A stretch of 64,000 nt of DNA, taken from assembly GCF_026015625.1 (NCBI RefSeq), contig NZ_JAPDVG010000001.1:1178001-1242000 (forward strand), given 5' to 3'. The translations under genes and the position numbers were made by a program. Of this stretch, positions 55,245 to 62,330 are shown piece after piece. Positions within the stretch are counted from its first letter, which is position 1. The number at the start of each line of letters is the position of its first letter. This DNA comes from Segatella copri. GTDB taxonomy: Bacteria; Bacteroidota; Bacteroidia; Bacteroidales; Bacteroidaceae. The notes under the pieces were generated by a model. It did not search any database. It was not told the origin of the DNA and worked only from the letters and a program-made list of their open reading frames with translations.

Positions 55245-57749
55245 TTATTCTTTATTGAGAAGATAACTTCTGTTGTAATGCACCTTGCGGAAAATTAAAC
55301 TGTCAGTGTCAGTGTCAGCAGTTTCGTCTTTAAGCAGCTTCACCACATATCCGCGCGATACCCACTGGTAAACAGCATCCATCGTACGCTTGCGGTTGTC
55401 GTCGAAACCCTGCTCCCTGCGCAGATTGGCATAATCCTTGAGCGAGAACTGTTCGGGCAGCATCTCAAGCATATTCTTCGGACCCCTCGGTGCTGTCTTA
55501 GGCACGCTGTCCTGCTCTCTGTCTGCATCGTAAATCATCTGTCCAAATAATTTCAACTTACAGTAGAGATCATAACGCTCACTCCAGCGCACGAAATCTG
55601 CGATGGATTTCTCCCATTTCATGCCGTTTGCCACATACAGCACGCATGCCTTCAGATAGGCGATGACATTGGCTCTGAACGAGAGATTCTCGAATACCAC
55701 ATCCTGCGACAGACGGGCAAACTGGGCATTTTCATCCAGAAGCGTCTGAGCCAGCTTGCGGGCTCCAGGGCAGTCTACCAGTCCTCTAGCCTTCACCAGA
55801 TTGTCGATATAGGGCTTCAGCTGTTCATCGAAGGCTGCATCATAAGTGCCGTATACCGGAAGCTCCGAACCGCATGGACGGCGCTCGATGGTGCTGAACG
55901 AGATACGGCTGATAGGACCATCCGTTACCACCCTTTTGAAATATTCGCGACACTTTTTCGGGGTGCAGCAGGCATTCCAGTTGAAGCGCACCTTGATGGT
56001 TTCGGTAACGCTCTGTGTGCCCACTCTGTCCTGTCCGTAATTACCCAGATCGAAGGCAAGCTCCATGATGCGGAAGTGCTGGTTAGTCTTGCCCTTCAGC
56101 GCATCGAAGAGGTTCAGCTCGTTCAGTTTTGAATAGAGGAAATGGTTCTCAGCCTCCTTCATTCTGAGTACAAAGGCAGGGTTCGTCATATCAATATTAA
56201 CCTCTTGTATAACAAGTCCTTGCGGTCTTTCTCTCTTGTCTTTGTTCGAGCCTTTGCGGTTGCATTCATCTTTCCACAGTCGCTCTCTTTCTCTCTGTTC
56301 AGCATCCCGCTTCCTGATGTCAGCCATGATGTGGTTGATAGGTTGCGTGATGGCTTCCTTTCCGCTTCCTGTAGGGGCACACAAGATAGAAGAAATTGTA
56401 GCCTCATGCTCTACATTATCGAGATAGCGGAATCGGGTTTCGCAGAGATGCGATGCCAGTGGCGGGAAGATGGCCTGCGATACGGCCGGACGGTAAATCC
56501 CCGGTGTTTTCGAAATCAGGAGTCTGATGAGTTTGGGCAATTTTTCCGGCATCTGATGAATATGATAGAAGTAAGATTCCGGATTGTTGATATCGCCGAA
56601 ATCGCTATCATCATAGTTGGCAGAAAGCGTATTCATCTCTTCATTTCTTACCAGCTCTACGGCCTTGCTCACGATGCTGGGCATTCGGTAGCTCTGCTTT
56701 CTGTTGCAGGCACTCTCCACGGTTATGAACGCCCTCTTCCGGTCTTCGCCAAAGGTTGGAATCACCTGCTTGATCCATTCCGCATTATCATCGCAGAGAT
56801 AGCGGAGATAGCAGCTTAATGTAAAGATAAACGAGTTTCTGGAGCCATGTTGCGGCTCTCCTCCCAGCAGCTCTATCAGCTTCTCTATGATAACCGGATA
56901 AGGCACCCCCTGGTATTCCTTGGGGTAGCTGGCAGGAGCACCCTTGCCGTCAGCCTGCTTGCCTTCAGCACCAGCTCCGCCTCCTTCAGCAGCTCCGCCG
57001 TCAGCCTGCTTGCCTTCAGCACCAGCTCCGTCTCCTTCAGCAGCTCCCTCCGGTCTCCCGTCAGGCAGCCCCCGTTCCGGGGCTTTCCAAGCCCCGTCCC
57101 CCTTCAGTTCTCCGTCCCCCTTCAGCTCTCCGTCTTTTTTCAGCTTCTCGCTCCGGGTTGCAGCCTCTCTATCCTTAAACAGCTCCTCTTCATTAATAAA
57201 GAGGATATAGTCTTCGGGCACGATGAACGAAGGCCGTGCCAGGTCCTTCACGCAAGAATCATAATCCTTATCCCCCAGCTGCTCCGACATCCATTTCTGC
57301 GCATCAGCCAGGTTCATTCCCCCCGGGATAACGAAGACAAGCCTCAGTCCCTCGAGCGAAGGCGTAACATGAACCAGCAGGATGCATTCCAGCACCTCAG
57401 GCTTATTCTTCTTCAGCTCCTGGCTCTTCGTCTTCCACCACCCTCTCGGGTCGGGAATATGGTCTTTGTCGTAGATAGAAAGCCCGCTGGGGATGGCATC
57501 CGCATTCAGTCGTCGGCCGTTCTTGAAGGTAGCATGCGGAGTGAGAATCGGGAGTTTAGCCTTCAGCTTCGTCTTCAGCGCCACATAATCATCCTTGCTC
57601 ATCTCGCCTCTGCGCAGGCTCTCAAGTGCGTCTTCTATCTCGGCGCAAGTCTTCACCACCACACCGCTCTGGGCTGCCTGATGAAAGAGCTGGGGCGTAC
57701 AAACCTGTACTGCCCTGCTCCTTACACTTTCGGATATTCCAAAACTCAT
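55245..57749 (-). CDS. BT4734/VirE-N-like plus DUF3987 P-loop protein
   Basis: The 834-residue protein combines an N-terminal BT4734-like domain, once called VirE-N (about 1-200; PSGLSIYDKDHI, VFVIPGGM), a low-complexity Gly/Ala/Glu/Lys linker (about 201-275), and the DUF3987 region (about 280-800) with a Walker A-like APTGSGK (458-464). It is probably a nucleic-acid-dependent ATPase, perhaps a primase/helicase. These proteins are widespread in Bacteroidetes islands, but no activity has been shown. The 3' end encodes TADTDTDS, whose DNA is the 24-base repeat copy at 55297-55320. It lies 3 bases after the gene at 57753. Confidence 0.85.
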   Translation of the reverse strand: MSFGISESVRSRAVQVCTPQLFHQAAQSGVVVKTCAEIEDALESLRRGEMSKDDYVALKTKLKAKLPILTPHATFKNGRRLNADAIPSGLSIYDKDHIPDPRGWWKTKSQELKKNKPEVLECILLVHVTPSLEGLRLVFVIPGGMNLADAQKWMSEQLGDKDYDSCVKDLARPSFIVPEDYILFINEEELFKDREAATRSEKLKKDGELKGDGELKGDGAWKAPERGLPDGRPEGAAEGDGAGAEGKQADGGAAEGGGAGAEGKQADGKGAPASYPKEYQGVPYPVIIEKLIELLGGEPQHGSRNSFIFTLSCYLRYLCDDNAEWIKQVIPTFGEDRKRAFITVESACNRKQSYRMPSIVSKAVELVRNEEMNTLSANYDDSDFGDINNPESYFYHIHQMPEKLPKLIRLLISKTPGIYRPAVSQAIFPPLASHLCETRFRYLDNVEHEATISSILCAPTGSGKEAITQPINHIMADIRKRDAEQRERERLWKDECNRKGSNKDKRERPQGLVIQEVNIDMTNPAFVLRMKEAENHFLYSKLNELNLFDALKGKTNQHFRIMELAFDLGNYGQDRVGTQSVTETIKVRFNWNACCTPKKCREYFKRVVTDGPISRISFSTIERRPCGSELPVYGTYDAAFDEQLKPYIDNLVKARGLVDCPGARKLAQTLLDENAQFARLSQDVVFENLSFRANVIAYLKACVLYVANGMKWEKSIADFVRWSERYDLYCKLKLFGQMIYDADREQDSVPKTAPRGPKNMLEMLPEQFSLKDYANLRREQGFDDNRKRTMDAVYQWVSRGYVVKLLKDETADTDTDSLIFRKVHYNRSYLLNKE
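55297..55320 (+). repeat. 24-base TGTCAG-type repeat, copy inside the DUF3987 gene
   Basis: Three consecutive TGTCAG hexamers preceded by AAAC and followed by CA. The sequence is identical over 24 bases to the copy at 61056-61079, and 21 bases match the inverted copy at 60923-60943. Confidence 0.9.
56949..57050. repeat. 51-base tandem repeat within the DUF3987 gene
   Basis: Two nearly identical 51-base units encode 17-residue Gly/Ala/Glu/Lys repeats in the linker. It keeps the reading frame and suggests that linker length varies among strains. Confidence 0.7.
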
Positions 57750-57752
57750 ATA

Positions 57753-58055
57753 CTAGCAATTTTTCGTTACAAACTCACCGGCAATCTCACTCTCTTTGCA
57801 GATAACCTGAGCCGGCATAACCTCGGCTTCTCTGCGGCTGATACGCAGATGCATTCTCACATCCTCATCGCCCACGCTGGCACTTCCATGAGCCAGCCGT
57901 ATAAACTTGCGTTGTTTCCGCTTTTCGCTATTGCTGGCGAATGCGTTGAAATTACCCTCCTTGGGGCTGACCAGGGCGATAGAGCCCTTCTTGCGTTTGC
58001 CCTGCGTCAGGAGAGCCTGATACAAAGCATCTGAAATCTGAATCTTAATATACAT
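57753..58055 (-). CDS. Small unknown protein
   Basis: The 100-residue basic protein begins MYIKIQISDALYQALL and has a basic middle (NSEKRKQRKFIRLAHG). I do not recognise a family. There is no signal peptide or membrane segment. It lies between the DUF3987 gene (3 bases downstream) and the SSB-like gene (64 bases upstream) in the island transcript. Confidence 0.65.
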   Translation of the reverse strand: MYIKIQISDALYQALLTQGKRKKGSIALVSPKEGNFNAFASNSEKRKQRKFIRLAHGSASVGDEDVRMHLRISRREAEVMPAQVICKESEIAGEFVTKNC

Positions 58056-58119
58056 AATTCTTTATTTTTTATAATAAGCAAAACTCTATAAACTATTAAC
58101 TGTCAACTATTAACTAACA

Positions 58120-58401
58120 TCAGAATGGCTGCACTTGCTCAAACTCCGAGATATGCGTCTCGCCATAATATCTGCCGTTATACTCCCTCACGCTGTGGCG
58201 GAGCCCGATGCCCAGAACATCGCCTTCCTTAGCCGTAAATTTGTCTACCGCATCGCCGAAGAGCCGCGCCACATACCGGTCGGGATGAACCGCATTCTCC
58301 ATTGATTCCACCACTACCTCGCGAGATTTCCAAGGATTACCTGTCTGCTGGCTTACACCACTCTGAACGTCAAGAAGCTTGACTACTTTCATCTTTTTCA
58401 T
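58120..58401 (-). CDS. DUF3127-like OB-fold protein (ssDNA-binding-like)
   Basis: The 93-residue protein matches the pattern of DUF3127 proteins, which resemble single-stranded DNA-binding OB folds: VKLLDVQSGVSQQTGNPWKSREVVVES (positions 7-33), ARLFGDAVDKF, and REYNGRYYGETHI (72-84). A single-stranded-DNA-binding role beside the P-loop DUF3987 protein is a natural guess. It is the first gene of the leftward transcript started by the promoter at 58485. Confidence 0.75.
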   Translation of the reverse strand: MKKMKVVKLLDVQSGVSQQTGNPWKSREVVVESMENAVHPDRYVARLFGDAVDKFTAKEGDVLGIGLRHSVREYNGRYYGETHISEFEQVQPF

Positions 58402-58440
58402 AAACTTAAAAATTAAAAATTAATAAATCATATTTAAGGA

Positions 58441-58487
58441 CAAAAAAAATGCCCCGCAACCAGACTTGTCATCTGATTACGGGGCAA
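58441..58487 (-). terminator. Terminator after the 58575 gene, overlapping a promoter
   Basis: On the minus strand GCCCCGTAATCAGA pairs with TCTGGTTGCGGGGC around CTTGTCA (58450-58486) and is followed by eight T. It ends the first leftward island transcript, while a promoter for the next begins within its stem. Confidence 0.85.
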
Positions 58488-58516
58488 AGGTACGGCTTTT
58501 TCACCTTTAGGACAAA
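58485..58516 (-). promoter_or_regulatory. Promoter of the SSB-like/DUF3987/DUF5675 transcript
   Basis: Minus strand: -33 TTTG (58513-58516), 20-base spacer, -7 TACCTTTG (58485-58492). The predicted start site falls in the terminator stem, so the transcript would begin inside the hairpin. Confidence 0.75.
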
Positions 58517-58574
58517 TAGGCAAAATAGGATTAATTATTTCTGCCTACGTTTTTTCTTTTTTCAGTCATTAATC

Positions 58575-59171
58575 CTACATATTCTCTTCAAAAAAAGCAT
58601 CCACCAGCTTCTCCATATCGGAATTCTTTTTCGGGGGCTTGTTACAGAAGGCATTATTGAACGACTTCTTTATTGCATCCTTCTTGATTTTGCAGTCTTC
58701 GGTCAGGAATCGGAAGATGGTGTTCACTCCTACCGCTCGCTTGCGGGGAATTACCCCATATTCTTTCCAATGATCAAGGAAGGAGAAGATGGCGATGTTC
58801 AGGGGCGAATTTCTACTAGAACTGGTAGGCAGCCCTGCCAACTCATTCTGCTCTAGGAATCTGCAGAAGAGCTCAGCCTGTTTGCGGGTTTTAGCCTCGT
58901 CCTTGACGCAGTAGTTTTCATCAAGGGCAAAGAGACACTCGCTCTTTCTGCCCCTACCGGTTTCCTTCTGGCTGATGTCAGCAGCAGCAACATCTTCCGC
59001 CTCGAGGTCCTCATCCTCCGAACAGTCAATCAGCTGTACAGAAGAAACCGTCTGTCCGCCTCTCCCTCCATCTTTCGGCGGATATACATTCACCACGCCA
59101 AAGATATTCTGCTGTTCAACATGCTCGTTGTAAAAAGCCCCAGGGCATATAATAATCTTATCTCCACTCAT
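58575..59171 (-). CDS. Unknown island protein
   Basis: The 198-residue protein has an acidic low-complexity section (about 50-70), followed by a helical C-terminal half (KTRKQAELFCRFLEQNELAG, then NTIFRFLTEDCKIKKDAIKKSFNNAF) that looks like a small helical DNA- or protein-binding domain. Start 59171 has a GGAG ribosome site; its coding region overlaps the stop of the upstream gene by 14 bases. No family recognised. Confidence 0.65.
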   Translation of the reverse strand: MSGDKIIICPGAFYNEHVEQQNIFGVVNVYPPKDGGRGGQTVSSVQLIDCSEDEDLEAEDVAAADISQKETGRGRKSECLFALDENYCVKDEAKTRKQAELFCRFLEQNELAGLPTSSSRNSPLNIAIFSFLDHWKEYGVIPRKRAVGVNTIFRFLTEDCKIKKDAIKKSFNNAFCNKPPKKNSDMEKLVDAFFEENM

Positions 59172-59928
59172 AATCATCTCCTTCTAATCCTAATCTTTTG
59201 CGTTTATATCTAGACAGAGAATCCTTCAAATCTACCTCAGGCAGAGAAAGCGGATGGTACCCCTTAGGCAGAAAATCCGGCTGGTCCACCTCATGATGAA
59301 TATCCTGATGATGAACCTCTGCATTGTACACCCCTCCTTTTTCTACCGTAACATTGTTAGGCCTAGGTTCATTCTGCTCCTTTGCAACTTGTTCACGACT
59401 GCCAAAAATGCCTTGAATCATATCTTTCAGTTCGCGATGTATAGATTCATGTTTGCCAAAGCAATCATCTGTCATATGGTTTAACAGCCCCATACATTTA
59501 AAAGTCTGCGAATCATCTATCGCAGTCTTCATATCTTTAACAAATCTGATACCGGAGTCAATCATTTCCCTGGCAATTTTTTCTTTCACCTCAGATGTAT
59601 CAGCCTGCATGGCTGTATCTTTACGTTCTGCATCTTTCTTCATGCGACGAATGGTGATATCCTTACAGCTGATTTCATCTCTTGCATCATCAAGTTTCTT
59701 ACTGAGCTTCTGGTTTTCCGCCTGAGCCTCTTCCAGTTTCTGTTTCAACATACTGCATTCCGATTGAACTCTAGACAACTCCACATCAGATAGCCCCTCC
59801 TGATGCTTATCATCATCACCAGCTGGGGATAAAGGCAATTCTGCCCGCTTTGCTTCTTCTGAACTCAAAAACTCTCCAGCCAGTATACGCTTGGAGAGGC
59901 TGTTATAAATCTTACTAGTGATTATCAT
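59158..59928 (-). CDS. Coiled-coil island protein
   Basis: The 256-residue protein has a strong coiled coil (about 48-105; SDVELSRVQSECSMLKQKLEE, KLDDARDEISCKDITIRRMKK) with an N-terminal segment and a C-terminal half of unknown fold. It may form a dimer. I do not recognise a family. It overlaps the downstream gene by 14 bases and follows the gene at 59944 by 15 bases. Confidence 0.65.
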   Translation of the reverse strand: MIITSKIYNSLSKRILAGEFLSSEEAKRAELPLSPAGDDDKHQEGLSDVELSRVQSECSMLKQKLEEAQAENQKLSKKLDDARDEISCKDITIRRMKKDAERKDTAMQADTSEVKEKIAREMIDSGIRFVKDMKTAIDDSQTFKCMGLLNHMTDDCFGKHESIHRELKDMIQGIFGSREQVAKEQNEPRPNNVTVEKGGVYNAEVHHQDIHHEVDQPDFLPKGYHPLSLPEVDLKDSLSRYKRKRLGLEGDDYEWR

Positions 59929-59943
59929 CTTATTATTGGATTA

Positions 59944-60693
59944 CTATATTGTTTCAAAATCATCATCAACAAAGACGGGCTGAGGTTGTCTGGATGCCTC
60001 CCTAGCCCAATCAAGAAACGCCAGCTGCTCTTCCTTGGTACGAAACAACCTCAACTGTCTCTCTATCTGATCCATATCATAATTGCGAACAGACTTATAC
60101 CATAAATTAAGAGTATAATGGCGTGGATGCAGAGGATTAGGGCGCAAATCTGTATGATAACGATAGGGCCACTCGTCAATGGTTCGTTCTACTATTCCCA
60201 ACAAATGTAAATAGTCATAAACATCAGAACCATCTCTGCCATCATACCTTCTTTCTCCTATAAGCTTTCTTCTGAAACCATCTAGGAAAGCAACCATTTC
60301 TCTACTTTTGTTCGCCTGAGAATGAAGGATACCATAAACCATCCATTTAATAAGCATAAGATAGAGGAATGAGCATCTGCAAGGATAAGGATATTTTAGA
60401 TTCTCCTGAAAATATTCATCCCAATGCAGCCTGATTACAAGGCCTATCTCGTCATACAACTCAGCTATATCTAAAGATTCAGCATTAGCAAGACAGGCAG
60501 CCACGTAATAAGCTGCATTCAACGAAGGCAGGAGGGCTTTCATCCTAAATTCTGTTTTATAACTCGTAGGTTCAACCATACAGATTGCTCTCAGCAAGGA
60601 ATCGAGCGATTTAGTACTCTTCGTATCAAAGTCATCAAGACTCAATCTCTCTCCATAATAAAGGCTATGGTGCCATTCAAAAACTTTTTCCAT
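59944..60693 (-). CDS. Unknown helical island protein
   Basis: The 249-residue protein is mostly helical (FRMKALLPSLNAAYYVAACLANAE, WDEYFQENLKYPYPCRCSFLYLMLIKWMVY). It has no signal peptide; one or two hydrophobic helices near 120-135 are not long enough to call membrane segments with confidence. It is the first gene of the leftward island transcript, with a consensus promoter 170 bases upstream. No family recognised. Confidence 0.65.
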   Translation of the reverse strand: MEKVFEWHHSLYYGERLSLDDFDTKSTKSLDSLLRAICMVEPTSYKTEFRMKALLPSLNAAYYVAACLANAESLDIAELYDEIGLVIRLHWDEYFQENLKYPYPCRCSFLYLMLIKWMVYGILHSQANKSREMVAFLDGFRRKLIGERRYDGRDGSDVYDYLHLLGIVERTIDEWPYRYHTDLRPNPLHPRHYTLNLWYKSVRNYDMDQIERQLRLFRTKEEQLAFLDWAREASRQPQPVFVDDDFETI

Positions 60694-60862
60694 AGGAATA
60701 TTCGTTTATAGTTTGTTTTAGGGTAAAGTATAAGATGCGGTTCCGGTTCGGGGGTTCAAGTTTGTTGAGCTTGGGCTCGGGAAACAAAGCTGCAGGGCCT
60801 CATCCTTTATCTAAAAATATATAGTTGTTAATACAATTCCCGCTTAAAGCGAAAAAGTAGCG

Positions 60863-60894
60863 CAAAGGTATATATAATTTTTTGAATGACCAAA
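60863..60894 (-). promoter_or_regulatory. Promoter of the leftward island transcript
   Basis: Minus strand: -33 TTTG (60891-60894), 20-base spacer, -7 TACCTTTG (60863-60870). It gives a leader of about 160 bases that can form a short hairpin, before the gene at 60693. Confidence 0.8.
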
Positions 60895-60922
60895 CAAATG
60901 AACACATTTTTTCTATCATTTT

Positions 60923-60943
60923 CTGACACTGACACTGACAGTT
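60923..60943 (-). repeat. TGTCAG-type repeat, inverted copy
   Basis: Three TGTCAG hexamers on the minus strand, 21 bases identical to the copies at 55297 and 61056. With the copy at 61056 it makes an inverted pair 112 bases apart. Confidence 0.9.
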
Positions 60944-60981
60944 ATTTTTTCCGAGGGTAGTAAAAGAGTAAGAAGAAAAGT

Positions 60982-61005
60982 TATATTTATATATATATAA
61001 ATATA
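60982..61005. repeat. Perfect 24-base A/T palindrome
   Basis: A palindrome made only of A and T, centred between the two TGTCAG copies. It is a natural site for DNA melting or cruciform formation. Confidence 0.85.
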
Positions 61006-61055
61006 AAATATTATCTTAACATTCTTTTACCTATTAGAGCAGCTAGCAGAAACAA

Positions 61056-61079
61056 AAACTGTCAGTGTCAGTGTCAGCA
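61056..61079 (+). repeat. TGTCAG-type repeat, direct copy
   Basis: 24 bases identical to the copy in the DUF3987 gene (55297-55320), in the same orientation, and inverted to the copy at 60923-60943. Confidence 0.9.
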
Positions 61080-61201
61080 AAACGCAGCACCAGAATCACC
61101 CTCCATAGCGTTTCTCTCTGCGCTAATCTATGACTTATCCCTCATAACTCTAAGAGTAGCGAGCCCCTACTCTATATTTTTTGCTTTATTAACGAGAATC
61201 G

Positions 61202-61313
61202 CTCCCCCCCCCCTTCTCGCCTCGCCTCCCCCCGCCTGCCCCCGTTCCCTGCGATTCCATCGCAGGTCCCCCTCCCTTCTCTTCCTCCCTCCATCCCCCT
61301 TTGCTGAAAACAG
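61202..61313. other. Purine/pyrimidine tract with G-quadruplex potential
   Basis: The plus strand is almost all C and T with C runs of 5 to 10; the minus strand has matching G runs. An inverted repeat CCTGCGAT/ATCGCAGG (61248-61266) breaks the tract. The apparent reading frame on the minus strand over this region is low-complexity and is not taken as a gene. Confidence 0.7.
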
Positions 61314-61333
61314 CCCTTATCTGCAACCTGAAA

Positions 61334-61365
61334 TTTGGCAGTTACAGAAAAAATGCGTATCTTTG
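61334..61365 (+). promoter_or_regulatory. Promoter of the HU gene
   Basis: -33 TTTG (61334-61337), 20-base spacer, -7 TATCTTTG (61358-61365). The leader is about 100 bases and ends with two copies of an AAACACTAAAAGAAC-like unit just before the start. Confidence 0.8.
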
Positions 61366-61472
61366 CATCGTGATTAGGAAAAGCCTCATCAAGCTCCGGA
61401 CAAAAGATGGCGGCGGCTTCCCACACACCCTAAACATAAACACTAAAAAAGAACATTAAACACTAAAAGAAC

Positions 61473-62030
61473 ATGGAACAGAAAGGAACATTGAAGTATC
61501 GTAAGATTCAGCGTACACCACAGAGTGGAGAAAACGCAGGTAAGAAAAAGTGGTATGCCACCTCAGTAACCGACCGCGAAGTAGATTTCGAAGGCTTCGT
61601 TACACACATCGCCGACCACGGCTCGCCATACAGCCGAGGCACCATCCACGGTGTACTGATGGATGCTCTCGACCACTTGCAGGAGTTGATTCTCGACGGC
61701 AAGAGCGTCCGCCTCTCAGGTCTCGGCCTCTTCTCCATCGGCATGAGTTCAAAAGCGGAAGACACCCGCGACAAGGTAACCGCTGCCAGCGTAGAGGGCG
61801 TTCACCTGATTGTACGCAACACCAAAACCTGGAGCAACTCCGAGCTCAGAAAGAAGTGCAAGATTGAAGAGTATGGCGCCTTCACCGGCACCGATAACAC
61901 CGGTACTTCCGGCGGCGGTTCTACCCAGGGCGGCTCAGGAACCACCGGTGGCACGGGCAGCGACGGCCAAGGCTCAGAATCAAGCGGCGGCACTACCGGC
62001 AAGGACGATACTGGCGACGGCCTTGAATAG
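61473..62030 (+). CDS. HU-family DNA-binding protein with Gly-rich tail
   Basis: The 185-residue protein has the N-terminal HU-like domain of the HU-HIG group (about 1-130; VDFEGFVTHIADHGSPYSRGTIHGVLMD, VRLSGLGLFSIGM, VRNTKTWSNSELRKK) and a tail rich in Gly, Ser and Thr (about 140-185; GGGSTQGGSGTTGGTG). It should bend or compact DNA. It is in the class that in Bacteroidetes lies beside DUF3987 genes and smalltalk genes. The tail function is unknown. It is the first gene of the rightward island transcript. Confidence 0.9.
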   Translation: MEQKGTLKYRKIQRTPQSGENAGKKKWYATSVTDREVDFEGFVTHIADHGSPYSRGTIHGVLMDALDHLQELILDGKSVRLSGLGLFSIGMSSKAEDTRDKVTAASVEGVHLIVRNTKTWSNSELRKKCKIEEYGAFTGTDNTGTSGGGSTQGGSGTTGGTGSDGQGSESSGGTTGKDDTGDGLE

Positions 62031-62035
62031 CCCAA

Positions 62036-62078
62036 GGATAGACTGGCTAGGTTGCTAGCCCCTAGCCCCAGCCTATCC
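62036..62078. other. Hairpin between the HU and smalltalk genes
   Basis: GGATAG.CTGG..CTAGG pairs with CCTAGCC..CAG.CTATCC. No T-run follows, so it is not an ordinary terminator; it may stabilise the upstream mRNA or limit read-through. Confidence 0.6.
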
Positions 62079-62091
62079 GCCCACAAAAAGC

Positions 62092-62120
62092 CAACATTCA
62101 ACACTCAACATTCAACATTC
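62092..62120 (+). repeat. CAACATT-type tandem repeats
   Basis: Four near-copies of CAACATT precede the smalltalk start, ending in an A-tract. Similar units stand at about 23840, suggesting a family of short intergenic repeats. Confidence 0.5.
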
Positions 62121-62126
62121 AAAAAA

Positions 62127-62222
62127 ATGAAAACGAACACCTGGAAAACAATTCTGCAGATAGCCATCAGCATTCTGACCGCTATCGCTACTACGCTCGG
62201 AGTAACGAGCTGCATGGGATAA
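62127..62222 (+). CDS. Smalltalk microprotein
   Basis: A 31-residue protein beginning MKTNTWKTILQIAISILTA and ending in GVTSCMG. It is one hydrophobic helix with a basic start and a C-terminal Cys, matching the 'smalltalk' family of tiny Bacteroidetes proteins usually found after HU-type genes in DUF3987 islands. It is presumably inserted in the inner membrane. Function is unknown. It follows the HU gene by 96 bases on the same strand. Confidence 0.85.
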   Translation: MKTNTWKTILQIAISILTAIATTLGVTSCMG

Positions 62223-62283
62223 AAAAATGAGTTAAAGAATTATAAACATTTATTCATATCAGCCGACATCGGATTTTATTCAC

Positions 62284-62291
62284 TAACTTTG
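62284..62291 (+). promoter_or_regulatory. -7 box of tcdA
   Basis: TAACTTTG, 39 bases upstream of the tcdA start. Because this box lies there, the in-frame codon at 62289 cannot be the start. No -33 TTTG at the usual distance. Confidence 0.55.
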
Positions 62292-62330
62292 CATCAGATA
62301 TATACATTAGAATTCTTTACAAACAATAAA

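Larger units (their letters stand above)
60694..61472. other. Island hub: 780-base non-coding region between diverging transcripts
   Basis: This region holds, in order, the leader and promoter of the leftward transcript (promoter 60863-60894), an inverted copy of the TGTCAG repeat (60923-60943), an A/T-only palindrome (60982-61005), the direct copy of the repeat (61056-61079), a purine/pyrimidine tract with an internal hairpin (61202-61313), and the promoter of the HU gene (61334-61365). No convincing coding sequence was seen. Confidence 0.8.

Noticed and set aside
60735..60785. tRNA-like GGTTC segment
   Set aside because: No cloverleaf can be drawn on either strand; the segment is part of the leader of the leftward island transcript.
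55297..61079. CRISPR array
   Set aside because: The TGTCAG copies are too few, not evenly spaced, and one lies inside a gene; no cas genes are present.
61172..61426. 84-codon minus-strand frame over the purine/pyrimidine tract
   Set aside because: The product is low-complexity Gly/Arg/Glu from the repeat tract and overlaps the HU promoter; no ribosome site or family match.
54680..62222. Complete prophage or integrative element with integrase
   Set aside because: No integrase, transposase, capsid, portal, terminase or conjugation gene was seen, so only an island of uncertain mobility can be claimed.
62289..62330. tcdA start at 62289
   Set aside because: This position is within the -7 promoter box (62284-62291), so it would not be in the mRNA.
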